Shown: one piece after another, positions 35,418-45,853 of the stretch | How the letters are laid out: every line of letters begins with the position of its first letter | Position numbering within the stretch: position 1 is the stretch's first letter | Assembly: GCF_030269365.1 (NCBI RefSeq) | Contig: NZ_BSTF01000012.1 | Location: 224,474-288,473 of the forward strand | From: Lentzea sp. NBRC 102530 | Lineage (GTDB): Bacteria; Actinomycetota; Actinomycetes; Mycobacteriales; Pseudonocardiaceae | Direction of reading: 5' to 3' | Length of the DNA: 64,000 nt | The notes under the pieces: model-generated | What the model was told of the DNA's origin: nothing | The model's input: only the letters and a program-made list of their open reading frames with translations | Databases searched by the model: none | Position numbers and translations under genes: made by a program

Positions 35418-36563
35418 GTGCGTCGTCGTATGCGTGGTGTCGCGGTTGCCGCGATCGCGTTGACCAGCGTGATGACTATGGCCGCCTGCGCGAAGGACTC
35501 GGGTGGCGGCAGCAACAACACGGGTTCCGGTACCGGTGCCGCCTGCGAGTTCGCTGAGGCCCCGACGGCGCCCGCGACGTCGAACACCAGCGCCGCCAAC
35601 GGTGCCAAGGTGGACGCGAGCGCGCTGAAGATCGGTCTGGCCTACGACATCGGTGGCCGTGGCGACGCGTCGTTCAACGACTCCGCCGCCGCCGGTCTGG
35701 ACAAGGCCATCGCGGACATGGGCGTGAAGAAGGAGAACACCCGCGAGCTCTCCGCCGCCCCGAACGAGGACGAGTCCGCCAAGCAGACCCGTCTGCGCCA
35801 GCTCGCGTCCGAGGGCTTCAGCCCGATCATCGGTGTCGGCTTCGCCTACGCCGAGTCGATGAAGCTCGTCGCCGCGGAGTTCCCGAACGTCAAGTTCGGC
35901 CTGGTCGACTCGGCCGTCGAGGGTGCCGCGAACGTCACCCCGCTGCTGTTCGCCGAGCAGGAGGGCTCCTTCCTGGCCGGCGTCATCGCCGCGTACCAGA
36001 GCAAGAAGTGCCACGTCGGCTTCGTCGGCGGCGTCGAGATCCCGCTGATCCAGAAGTTCGAGGCGGGTTACTTCCAGGGTGCCAAGGCCGCCGCGCCGAA
36101 GATCCAGATCGAGAAGAAGTACATCACCCCGGCCGGCGACTTCACCGGTTTCCAGGACGCCCCGAAGGGCCAGGAAGCCGCGAAGGGCCAGATCGACAAG
36201 GGTGCCGACGTCATCTACCAGGCCGCGGGTGCGTCCGGTAAGGGCATCTTCTCGGCCGCGAAGCAGGGTGGCGTGCTCGCCATCGGCGTCGACTCCGACC
36301 AGTACAACCAGGCGACCGTCGCCGACACCAAGGACGTCATCGTCTCGTCGATGCTCAAGCGCGTCGACGTCGCGGTCTACGACTACATCCAGGCCGTCGC
36401 GAAGAACGACCTCGCGGGTCTGCCGAAGGTCTTCGACCTGAAGGTGGACGGTGTCGGTTACGCCACGTCGGGTGGCAAGATCGACGCGAAGCTCCAGGGC
36501 ATCCTTGAGGGCTACAAGGCGCAGATCATCGAAGGCAAGATCAAGGTCGCGGACAAGCCGTAG
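35418..36563 (+). CDS. BMP-family nucleoside-binding lipoprotein
   Basis: 381 residues from GTG 35418 with GGGAGGAG upstream. Lipoprotein signal with lipobox MAAC (Cys about residue 24), then the Med/PnrA-type periplasmic-binding fold: KIGLAYDIGGRGDASFND, DKGADVIYQAAGASGKG and GVDSDQYNQ. BMP proteins bind purine nucleosides for an ABC importer. The ATPase and permeases follow directly. A hairpin at 36586-36614 between this gene and the ATPase probably keeps binding-protein levels higher than those of the transporter. Confidence 0.93.
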   Translation: MRRRMRGVAVAAIALTSVMTMAACAKDSGGGSNNTGSGTGAACEFAEAPTAPATSNTSAANGAKVDASALKIGLAYDIGGRGDASFNDSAAAGLDKAIADMGVKKENTRELSAAPNEDESAKQTRLRQLASEGFSPIIGVGFAYAESMKLVAAEFPNVKFGLVDSAVEGAANVTPLLFAEQEGSFLAGVIAAYQSKKCHVGFVGGVEIPLIQKFEAGYFQGAKAAAPKIQIEKKYITPAGDFTGFQDAPKGQEAAKGQIDKGADVIYQAAGASGKGIFSAAKQGGVLAIGVDSDQYNQATVADTKDVIVSSMLKRVDVAVYDYIQAVAKNDLAGLPKVFDLKVDGVGYATSGGKIDAKLQGILEGYKAQIIEGKIKVADKP

Positions 36564-36585
36564 TCCCGCGTAACCGCAGCATCCG

Positions 36586-36614
36586 GGCCCTGTGAGGAAT
36601 GACCTCGCAGGGCC
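36586..36614 (+). terminator. Intra-operon hairpin (mRNA-processing or partial terminator)
   Basis: GGCCCTGTGAGG (36586-36597) pairs with CCTCGCAGGGCC (36603-36614), 12 bp with one G-U, loop 5 nt, with no U-run. It lies between the binding protein and the ATPase gene, the usual place for mRNA stabilisation or attenuation in ABC operons. Confidence 0.65.
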
Positions 36615-36642
36615 TGGTGCGTGGTAGGAGGAGCACTCGACG

Positions 36643-38222
<1,580 letters not shown>

Positions 38223-38223
<1 letters not shown>

Positions 38224-39296
38224 TGGGACACCTGCGCGGCAAACTCCTGCCGCCCGCGTTGGCGATCGTCTTCTCGATGCTGTTGTGCGGTGTCGCGCTC
38301 GTCATCTCGGGCGCCAACCCGTTCAGCGCGTTCGGCGCGATGGTGACGCAGGTCGGCAAGGGCACGACGTTCGTCGACATCATCAACTCGACCGGCATCT
38401 ACTACATCGCGGCGCTCGCGGTGGCCATCGGGTTCCAGATGAACCTGTTCAACATCGGTGTCGAGGGCCAGTACCGCGTCGCCGCCGTCGTGGCGGCTGT
38501 GGTCGGCGGTTCGATCGCGCTGCCCACCGGCATCCACACGCTGGTGATCATCATCGTGGCCGCGATCGCCGGTGCCGCCTGGGCCGCGATCCCCGCGATC
38601 CTCAAGGTGACCCGGGGCGTCAACGAGGTCATCTCGACGATCATGATGAACGGCCTGGCGATCGGCCTGTCCGCCTACCTGATCCGCCGGGACGTCTTCG
38701 GTGAGCTGCGGGGCAACAACATCCGCACCGCCGAGATCCCGGAGAGCGGCTGGATGCCCGGCATCTCGTTCGGTGGCGGCGGCACGATGTTCGGCTTCAT
38801 CTTCGTGGCCATCGCCCTCGGCGTCGGCTACTGGATCATGATGAACAAGACCCGCTTCGGCTTCGAGCTGCGCGCGTCCGGCGAGTCCTCGACCGCCGCG
38901 TCCGCGGGTGGCGTCAACGCCAAGAAGATGGTCCTGGTCTCGATGCTGATCTCGGGCGCCATCGCGGGCCTGATCTCGCTGCCGGAACTGCTCGGCCGCG
39001 ACCACACGTTCAGCCTGAACTTCACCGCGGGCATCGGCTTCTCGGGCATCGCGATCGCGCTGCTCGGCCGCAACCACCCCGGTGGCATCGCGTTCGGCGC
39101 GCTGCTCTGGGCGTTCCTCGACAAGGCGGGCCTCGCGCTCGACAACGTCGGCGTGCCCAGGGAGATCGTCACCATCATGCAAGGCTCGATCGTCCTGTCG
39201 GTCGTCGTCGCCTACGAGGTGGTGCGTCGCTTCGAGCTGGCCTCGGAACAGCGTCGCGTCGGCCGTGAGCTCGGAACTGTCGGAGGTGCCGCGTGA
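38223..39296 (+). CDS. Nucleoside ABC transporter permease 1
   Basis: 357 residues from ATG 38223. About eight to ten hydrophobic helices; the BPD_transp_2 family core is FNIGVEGQYRVAAVVAAVVG (about 77) and TRGVNEVISTIMMNGLA. The upstream open frame is only a shadow of the ATPase gene. The stop overlaps the next start by 4 nt. Confidence 0.93.
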
Positions 39297-40546
39297 TCTC
39301 GACGATGGAGGAGAAGCCGCACATCCCGGCGGCGCCTCGCAAGCGCAAGGTGCCCGGCTGGGCCGTCGCCATGCTCGGTGTCGCGGGTGCGATCGCGTTG
39401 CTGTCGATCACGTCGATGCAGACCGGGTTCCCGCAGCTCACCTCGTCCGGCACGACCCAGACGGCGGTGCGGCTCGCGCTGCCGATCCTGCTGGCCGGTC
39501 TCGGCGGCCTGTGGGCGGAACGCGCCGGCGTGGTCAACATCGGCCTCGAAGGCATGATGATCATGGGCACCTGGGGCGCGGCGTGGGCCGGGTACCAGTG
39601 GGGTCCGTGGGCCGCTGTCGTGGCCGCCGTGGTGTTCGGTTCGCTGGGCGGCCTGCTGCACGCGATCGCGACGGTCACGTTCGGCGTCAACCACATCGTC
39701 TCCGGTGTGGCGATCAACCTGCTCGGGGCCGGTCTGACGAAGTACCTGTCGACCCTGGTGTTCTTCCCGCTGTCGAACAACCCGCGGCAGTCGCCGCCGG
39801 TGGCGCCGTTCGACACGTTCTCGGTGGCGGGCCTCGGTGACTGGCTCGGTGAGCTGGAAGCCGGGCAGCGCCTGTTCATCTCGGACGTCGCGGGCATCCT
39901 GCGCGGTCTCGTCACCGGCGTCTCGCCGTTGACGATGCTGGCGATCCTGCTGCTGCCGCTGTCGTACTGGCTGCTCTGGCGCACCCGCTTCGGCCTGCGC
40001 CTGCGCTCGGTCGGCGAGAACCCGCACGCGGCGGACTCGCTGGGCGTGAAGGTGTACTTCCACAAGTACGTCGCGGTGATCGTCTCCGGTGGCCTCGCCG
40101 GCCTGGGTGGCGCCTCGCTGGTGCTCAACCCCGGTCAGCTGTCCTACCTGGAGGGGCAGACCGGCGGCCGCGGCTACATCGGCCTCGCCGCGATGATCTT
40201 CGGCAACTGGCGGCCCGGTGGTCTGCTCGGTGGTGCGGCGCTGTTCGGCTACGCCGACGGCCTGCAGCTGCGGTCCGGTGGCGAGACGGTGCTGGCGCTG
40301 GTCTACGGCGTCGTGCTGCTGCTGGGTGTCATCGTGGTGTGGCAGCTCATCAGGCAGAAGTGGTTCTCTGCGGCTGCTGCCGTCGTTGTCGCCGTGTTGA
40401 TGTACCTGCTGTACATCAGCCTCGACGAGATCCCGAGCGAGTTCGTGTCCTACGCGCCGCACATGGTGACGTTGGCCGTGCTCGCCGTCGCGTCGCAACG
40501 ATTGCGAATGCCGGCGGCCGACGGTCTGGTCTACCGCCGTGGCTGA
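39293..40546 (+). CDS. Nucleoside ABC transporter permease 2
   Basis: 417 residues from GTG 39293. Same family as permease 1, with the paired motif VVNIGLEGMMIMG (about 80) and GVNHIVSGVAINLLGAG. Hydrophobic helices run to the end, longer than usual by an extra C-terminal helix pair. The last 8 nt overlap the cytidine deaminase start. Confidence 0.93.
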   Translation: MISTMEEKPHIPAAPRKRKVPGWAVAMLGVAGAIALLSITSMQTGFPQLTSSGTTQTAVRLALPILLAGLGGLWAERAGVVNIGLEGMMIMGTWGAAWAGYQWGPWAAVVAAVVFGSLGGLLHAIATVTFGVNHIVSGVAINLLGAGLTKYLSTLVFFPLSNNPRQSPPVAPFDTFSVAGLGDWLGELEAGQRLFISDVAGILRGLVTGVSPLTMLAILLLPLSYWLLWRTRFGLRLRSVGENPHAADSLGVKVYFHKYVAVIVSGGLAGLGGASLVLNPGQLSYLEGQTGGRGYIGLAAMIFGNWRPGGLLGGAALFGYADGLQLRSGGETVLALVYGVVLLLGVIVVWQLIRQKWFSAAAAVVVAVLMYLLYISLDEIPSEFVSYAPHMVTLAVLAVASQRLRMPAADGLVYRRG

Positions 40547-40928
40547 GGTCGACTGGGACCTGCTGCGGGCACGGGCGGTGGAAGCGGCGTCGTTCGCCCA
40601 CTGCCCGTACTCGGGGTTGCAGGTCGGCTCCGCCGCGCTGTGCGACGACGGCCGCATCGTGACCGGGTGCAACGTCGAGAACGCCTCGTACGGCGTCGGC
40701 CTGTGCGCCGAGTGCGCGATGGCCGGGCAGTTGCAGCTCACGGGTGGCGGCCGGTTCGTGGCCGTCGCCTGCCGGTCGGGTGCCGGTGAGCTGCTGATGC
40801 CGTGCGGCCGGTGCCGTCAGGTGTTGTACGAGCTGGGCGGCCGCGACTGCCTGGTGGACACGCCGTCCGGGATCCTGCCGATGTCCTCGGTGCTGCCGGA
40901 CGCGTTCGGACCGGAGGACCTGCCATGA
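40539..40928 (+). CDS. cdd: Cytidine deaminase
   Basis: 129 residues, the size of tetrameric cytidine deaminases, which convert (deoxy)cytidine to (deoxy)uridine. The zinc site is complete: CAECAM (about 53-58, with the catalytic Glu) and PCGRCRQ (about 88-94). NVENASYG binds the ribose. GTG 40539 overlaps the permease and the stop overlaps deoA by 4 nt, tying deamination to uptake. Confidence 0.96.
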   Translation: MAEVDWDLLRARAVEAASFAHCPYSGLQVGSAALCDDGRIVTGCNVENASYGVGLCAECAMAGQLQLTGGGRFVAVACRSGAGELLMPCGRCRQVLYELGGRDCLVDTPSGILPMSSVLPDAFGPEDLP

Positions 40929-42199
40929 GTTTCTCGGCCGTGGACGTCATCCGCGCCAAGCGCGACGGCGCTGTGCTCTCCGGTGACCAGATCGACTGGG
41001 TCATCGACGCCTACACGCGTGGTGCCGTGGCGGACGAGCAGATGTCCGCGCTGGCGATGGCGATCTTCTTCAACGGCATGACCGCCGCGGAGACCGCGCG
41101 CTGGACGCAGGCGATGATCTCGTCCGGCGAGCGGTTGTCGTTGCACGTCGATCGCCCGACCGTGGACAAGCACTCGACGGGCGGCGTCGGCGACAAGATC
41201 ACGTTGCCGCTCGCGCCCCTCGTCGCGGCCTGTGGTGCGGCCGTTCCCCAGCTGTCCGGTCGCGGTCTCGGCCACACCGGCGGGACGCTGGACAAGCTGG
41301 AGTCGATCCCCGGGTGGCGGGCCGCACTGTCCACTTCGGAGATCCTCGACCAGCTGTCCTCGGTCGGTGCGGTCGTTTGTGCTGCCACCGAAGGACTTGC
41401 TCCGGCTGACCGCAAGCTCTACGCGTTGCGGGACGTCACCGGGACCGTCGAGGCGATCCCGCTGATCGCCTCCTCGATCATGTCGAAGAAGATCGCCGAG
41501 GGCGCCGAGTCGTTGGTGCTGGACGTGAAGGTCGGCTCCGGCGCGTTCATGAAGGACCTCGGCTCTGCTCGCGCCCTGGCCGAGGCGCTGGTGGCCATCG
41601 GCGTCGAGCACGGCGTGCGCATCTCGGCGTTGCTGACCGACATGTCCGTGCCCCTGGGCCGGGCCGTCGGCAACGCGGTCGAGGTGGCCGAGTCCGTCGA
41701 CGTGCTGCGCGGCGGCGGCCCCGCCGACGTGGTGGAGCTGACGGTGGCCCTGGCCGCCGAAATGCTGTCCCTGGCGGGGATTTCCGCCGATCCGGCCGCC
41801 GTGCTGGCGTCCGGTGAGGCGTACGAGGTGTGGGCGCGGATGATCCGTGCCCAGGGCGGCGACCCGGACGCCGCTTTGCCGGTCGCGTCGCACAAGCACG
41901 TGGTGGAGGCGCCCGCCTCGGGCGTGCTGTCCACTTTGGACGCTTACGGCGTCGGGGTGGCGGCGTGGCGTCTCGGTGCCGGTCGTGCCCGCAAGGAGGA
42001 CCCCGTGCAGTCCGGTGCGGGCGTCCTCTGCCTGGCCAAGCCGGGCGACGTCGTGGAGGCCGGGCAACCGTTGCTGGAACTCCACACCGACACCCCGGAC
42101 GCGGTCACCGGTGCCTTGCAGGCCCTGGCAGGTGCCTACGAGGTAACGGATTCCGCGCCGGAGCGTTCACCGCTGGTGATCGACACCATCCGCGGCTAG
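40925..42199 (+). CDS. deoA: Thymidine phosphorylase
   Basis: 424 residues of the NP-II family: phosphate-binding KHSTGGVGDK at about 80-89, the GRGLGHTGGTLDKLE loop (about 114), and SIMSKKIAEG (about 187). It splits thymidine or deoxyuridine with phosphate to base and deoxyribose-1-phosphate. It ends the coupled BMP-ABC-cdd-deoA run and its stop overlaps, tail to tail by 4 nt, that of the kinase gene. Confidence 0.96.
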   Translation: MSFSAVDVIRAKRDGAVLSGDQIDWVIDAYTRGAVADEQMSALAMAIFFNGMTAAETARWTQAMISSGERLSLHVDRPTVDKHSTGGVGDKITLPLAPLVAACGAAVPQLSGRGLGHTGGTLDKLESIPGWRAALSTSEILDQLSSVGAVVCAATEGLAPADRKLYALRDVTGTVEAIPLIASSIMSKKIAEGAESLVLDVKVGSGAFMKDLGSARALAEALVAIGVEHGVRISALLTDMSVPLGRAVGNAVEVAESVDVLRGGGPADVVELTVALAAEMLSLAGISADPAAVLASGEAYEVWARMIRAQGGDPDAALPVASHKHVVEAPASGVLSTLDAYGVGVAAWRLGAGRARKEDPVQSGAGVLCLAKPGDVVEAGQPLLELHTDTPDAVTGALQALAGAYEVTDSAPERSPLVIDTIRG

Positions 42200-43668
42200 T
42201 TCACGAGCGAGCCCGCCAGGGGCGACCTGTCCTGCTTCCACAGCACGCACAGGACCTCCTGGCGGCCCGGCGCGGCGGCGTCGTTGTAGGCCTCCCACTC
42301 CTTCTGCGTGGGCACGAGCCCGGTGAAGCCGAGCGGCTCCTTGATCTTCGGCTCGATGACCTTGAACTGCTCGGTGCAGTAGTTCTTGGCGAAGTCCGCC
42401 AGCCACTTCTCGCCGGGGTACGCGATGTCCTTCGGCTTGTCCCACATGGGGGTCGCGGCCGAGAACAGCTGGATCCCGTGCGGCCCGCTGCACGGCACGT
42501 CCTGCCGCACCGGAGACCCCTGCGTCAGGAAGTCCTTGGCGCACTGCGTTCCCGACAGGTTCCACTCGGGCACGTCCCCGCCCCGCCCGAACGTGGCGAT
42601 GCGCCGCGAAGGCAACGCGGCCCCCACCGGCAACTCCTGCGGATCACTCCACTCGCTGGAGTTCTCCTGCGTCTGCCCGGTGCTGGGGTTGGCGTTGTCG
42701 CTGGTGGTGTTGTCGGGCTTGAAGGCCTGGTACCCGGCGAACGCCGCACCGGCCAGCACCACCACTCCCAGCACGATCGCGCCGACGGTGACCAGCCGCT
42801 TCTTCTTGGCGCCCGGTTCGAGCCGCCTGGTGCTGTGGAGCTGGGGAACCGCCGTTCCCTGCACGATCGCCGTGAGCATCTGCCGCGCCTGCGGAGCGGT
42901 GAGGCGGCGGGCGGGGTCGACCACCAGCAGACCGCGGATGACTTCCGCGAGCGCCGGCGAGGCGTTCCTCAACACCGGCGGCTCGTTCATGATGGCGTGC
43001 AACGTGGACGCCGTGGACGTCCGCTCGAACGGACTGATCCCCTCCACCGCGTTCGCGATCGTCACGCCGAGCGCCCACAGGTCGGACGCCGGCGAGGCCT
43101 CCCACCCGCTGAGCCGGTCCGGCGACATGTACGCGGGCGAGCCGATGATGCCGCCGTTGTGCGTGAGCCGGGGGTCGTCCATGGCCTGCGCGATGCCGAA
43201 GTCCGTGAGCTTCACCGCCCCGTCCGGCCGCACCATGATGTTGCTGGGCTTGACGTCCCGGTGCACGATGCCGGCCTGGTGAGCGGTCTCCAGCGCCCCC
43301 AGCACCTGCAACGCCACCCCGGCCATCCACGTCGAGTCCCGCGGCCCGTGCCGCTCCACGATGGTCGCCAGGTCGAGCGCGTCCACCAACTCCATCGCGA
43401 GGTACGTGCGCCCGTTCTCCCGCACCACGTCGTAGACGGTGACGACCGCCGGGTGGTTCAGCCTGCCCGCGGTCCGCGCTTCCCGGAGCATGCGCTCTTC
43501 GAGAACGGCGAACTCCGCGGCGGCGATGCCCTGCGGCGGGTGCAGCTCCTTGAGCGCGACCGACCGGCCGAGCAGCTGGTCCTGGGCACGCCACACGACA
43601 CCCATCGCACCTCGGCCGAGTTCGGCCAGCAGTGCGTAGCGGTCGGCGATGAGTCGCTGTTGCTGCAC
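42196..43668 (-). CDS. Eukaryote-type Ser/Thr protein kinase with external septum-formation-like domain
   Basis: 490 residues. Kinase domain 10-270: GRGAMGVVW loop, Lys in VALKELHP, HRDVKPSN catalytic loop, DFGIAQ and SPAYMSPDRL. One membrane helix at about 290-310 is followed by a Thr/Ser/Asn linker and an external domain of about 160 residues with four Cys, resembling the septum-formation family seen in actinomycetes. The kinase core faces inward and the sensor outward. Substrates unknown; the coiled-coil protein downstream of the intervening terminator is not in the same operon. Confidence 0.9.
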   Translation of the reverse strand: MQQQRLIADRYALLAELGRGAMGVVWRAQDQLLGRSVALKELHPPQGIAAAEFAVLEERMLREARTAGRLNHPAVVTVYDVVRENGRTYLAMELVDALDLATIVERHGPRDSTWMAGVALQVLGALETAHQAGIVHRDVKPSNIMVRPDGAVKLTDFGIAQAMDDPRLTHNGGIIGSPAYMSPDRLSGWEASPASDLWALGVTIANAVEGISPFERTSTASTLHAIMNEPPVLRNASPALAEVIRGLLVVDPARRLTAPQARQMLTAIVQGTAVPQLHSTRRLEPGAKKKRLVTVGAIVLGVVVLAGAAFAGYQAFKPDNTTSDNANPSTGQTQENSSEWSDPQELPVGAALPSRRIATFGRGGDVPEWNLSGTQCAKDFLTQGSPVRQDVPCSGPHGIQLFSAATPMWDKPKDIAYPGEKWLADFAKNYCTEQFKVIEPKIKEPLGFTGLVPTQKEWEAYNDAAAPGRQEVLCVLWKQDRSPLAGSLVN

Positions 43669-43860
43669 GGACTATCCCTTCTGGACGCCCCCAGATTCCG
43701 GCGAGCCTACCCACGGGCGTGTGAGCGCTCTCCTCATGGTCACGTCTCACCCGGCCGGCGGGTTCAACGGCCGGCGGACTTCGTGGGAAGGCCCAGCTCG
43801 GGAACCGGGTCCGCGACCAGCACGTCTCCCACCCGCACCGAGCGCACGGCCGCAGACGAC

Positions 43861-43898
43861 GAACGGCCCCTGGAGCGACGTTGCTCCAGGGGCCGTTC
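43861..43898. terminator. Strong perfect hairpin terminator
   Basis: GAACGGCCCCTGGAGC (43861-43876) pairs with its exact complement at 43883-43898, loop GACGTT. It lies 21 nt after the stop of the minus-strand coiled-coil gene and upstream of the kinase start. Confidence 0.85.
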
Positions 43899-43918
43899 CG
43901 CGAGGAAACGTCAGGCGA

Positions 43919-45487
43919 TCAGGCGCCTTCGGCTGCCAGGTCGTCGTCGTCCACGTCCTTGCCGCCGTTCGCCGGCTTCGGGCCGCCGTTCTTGCGGGTG
44001 CGGCGCTGCGGGCGCGGCAGGGCGGTGGGCGGCGGGGGAGGCGTGGGCGAGCCGCCGCCGAGGATGAGCTCGGCGAAGGTGGCCATGGCCTCGTCCAGCT
44101 GGCCGCCGATGCGCAGTTCGGACTCCTGGTTCGACTTGCGGACCAGGGACTGCAGCGAGTCGGTGTCCGGGCGGGCGCCGACGGTCTCGGCGACCTTGGT
44201 GAGGCTCGCGTCGACGGTGCCGCCGAGCTCGGAGATGCGGGCGGCGAAGCCGTCCTCCACCTTGTCGAGGCGGTTCGTCATGTTGTCGAGCTGCGAGGTG
44301 ACGAGCTCGAGGCGGCGGGCCAGGGACTCGAGTCGGTCGGCCGCGTCGACCTGGTCGCGCGACTGCTCGATCGCGGCGTACAGGGCGGTGCGGGCCTCGT
44401 CGAGCTTGCCGTTGACGACGTTCTGCGTGTCGGTGACGGCCGTCGCGAGCTCGGTGCGGGTCTCGGCGAGCGAGGTCGCGAGCGAGTCGCGGGTCTCGGC
44501 CAGCGAACCGGCGAGCGACTCGCGGGTCTCGTTGAGCGAACCCGTGAGCGACTCGCGGGTCTCGTTGAGCGAACCCGTGAGCGAGTCGCGGGTCTCGTTG
44601 AGCGAACCGGCCAGGGAGTCGCGGGTCTCCGCCACGACGCCGGACAGCTCGGTGCGGGTCTCGGCCAGCGAGCCCGACAGCTCGGAGCGGGTCTCCGTCA
44701 GCGACGCGGCCAGCTGGTTGTGGCGGTCGGTGAGCGCGCCCGTCAGCTTCTCGCGGCTGTCGGTGATGGCGCCCGCGAGCTCGCCGCGGCTCTCGGCGAT
44801 GGCGGTGACCAGCTCGGCACGGGCAGCGGCGAGGGCGTCACGCTGCTCGTCGGCACGGCCGTGGACGCTCGAGAACGACTCGGCGAGGATCTTCTGCAGC
44901 GCCTCGCGGGTGCCGTCGAGGTGCTCGTGCACGCCCTCGTCGACCTCGTCGAGACGGCCGCGCAGCGCGGCTTCGAGGGCCTCGATGCGCTCGCGCAGCG
45001 GGTTGGTGACGGCGCCCGGGATCGCGTCGACCTTGCCGTCCTGCTTGTCCATGTGACCGTCGAGGTCGTCGATGCGCTTGTGGATGGAGGCGAGCTTGTC
45101 CTCCAGGCCGTCCATGCGGCCCGCGACCCCCTCGAAGCGGCCGGCGACGCCGTCGAGGCGTCCGTCCAGCTGCGCGAACGGCTTGGCGAGCTTGTCCACC
45201 AGGGCGTCGACCGCGCGACCGATGTCGGCGACGGCGTTGTCCTGGGCCTCCAGCTTGGCGAGGGCCTCGTCCAGGCGCTCAGCGAGAACGCTGACCTCGG
45301 TGCGGTCCGGCAGCTCCGACAGGCGCTTGCGAACCGAACCCAGCGACTCCAGAGGCGACATCCGGGCGTGGATCTCGTCCAGCGCGTCGAAGATCTGCTG
45401 CTGCTCGCTCTCACGGATCTCCGCGGCGCGCGTGAGCATGTTGCGCATCCGATCGAAGGACATCGTGGAGTTGTTGTTCTCTGTCAC
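43919..45487 (-). CDS. Long coiled-coil protein with hendecad repeats
   Basis: 522 residues from GTG 45487 (ATG 45463 possible). Almost wholly predicted coiled coil from heptads such as RLDGVAGRFEGVAGRMDGLE. Around residues 230-370 there are about ten 11-residue repeats of the form ETRDSLTGSLN, encoded by near-identical 33-bp DNA units (about 44370-44770). The C-terminus is Pro-rich then basic, ending in an acidic tail DVDDDDL. No membrane segment or signal peptide. Cytoskeletal, polar-growth (DivIVA/Scy-like) or chromosome-organising roles are possible; none is shown. Confidence 0.8.
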   Translation of the reverse strand: MTENNNSTMSFDRMRNMLTRAAEIRESEQQQIFDALDEIHARMSPLESLGSVRKRLSELPDRTEVSVLAERLDEALAKLEAQDNAVADIGRAVDALVDKLAKPFAQLDGRLDGVAGRFEGVAGRMDGLEDKLASIHKRIDDLDGHMDKQDGKVDAIPGAVTNPLRERIEALEAALRGRLDEVDEGVHEHLDGTREALQKILAESFSSVHGRADEQRDALAAARAELVTAIAESRGELAGAITDSREKLTGALTDRHNQLAASLTETRSELSGSLAETRTELSGVVAETRDSLAGSLNETRDSLTGSLNETRESLTGSLNETRESLAGSLAETRDSLATSLAETRTELATAVTDTQNVVNGKLDEARTALYAAIEQSRDQVDAADRLESLARRLELVTSQLDNMTNRLDKVEDGFAARISELGGTVDASLTKVAETVGARPDTDSLQSLVRKSNQESELRIGGQLDEAMATFAELILGGGSPTPPPPPTALPRPQRRTRKNGGPKPANGGKDVDDDDLAAEGA

Positions 45488-45523
45488 GGCTGAGTGCCTT
45501 CGTCCAGGGGAGGGGGAGACCAC

Positions 45524-45853
45524 GGGAGCCTATCCGCGTCGCGGGACGTCGCTGTACCACCCCCGTCACAGAACGGCCGGGTGCGGACGGGCAACTGACC
45601 CGATCAGGCTACCGGACTACTCTGAACGCTCGGTGACGGGTCGGCAGCGGGTGGTAGCGGCCGTTGATGTTCCTACCTTGGGGTGACTCAAGCCGCGCGT
45701 TGGTTGCAGAAAGTTGCTGATCACGGATCTGCAACGACGGGCAACCGACAAATGATCATATCGGCTCCAAGATCATCTAGGCCTGATTGGGAACGGCGTG
45801 TCGGCGCAGTTCACCAGGTCGGGGGCGGGTTCGGCCTGGAGTAACGTGTAGCA
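45524..45853. other. Intergenic region upstream of adenosine deaminase
   Basis: 330 nt without a convincing gene, between the divergent coiled-coil gene and add. It contains a relatively AT-rich stretch around 45745-45780 and an inverted repeat (GTTGCAGA 45703-45710 with TCTGCAAC 45728-45735). Both promoters must lie here. Confidence 0.5.
45703..45735. promoter_or_regulatory. Inverted repeat upstream of add
   Basis: GTTGCAGA and TCTGCAAC, 8-bp perfect arms separated by 17 nt, about 120 nt upstream of the add start. It may be a regulator site shared by the divergent promoters or an RNA hairpin. Confidence 0.35.

Noticed and set aside
44370..44770. 33-bp direct repeats considered as a CRISPR array
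   Set aside because: Repeats are contiguous without spacers, in frame, and encode a hendecad coiled coil.
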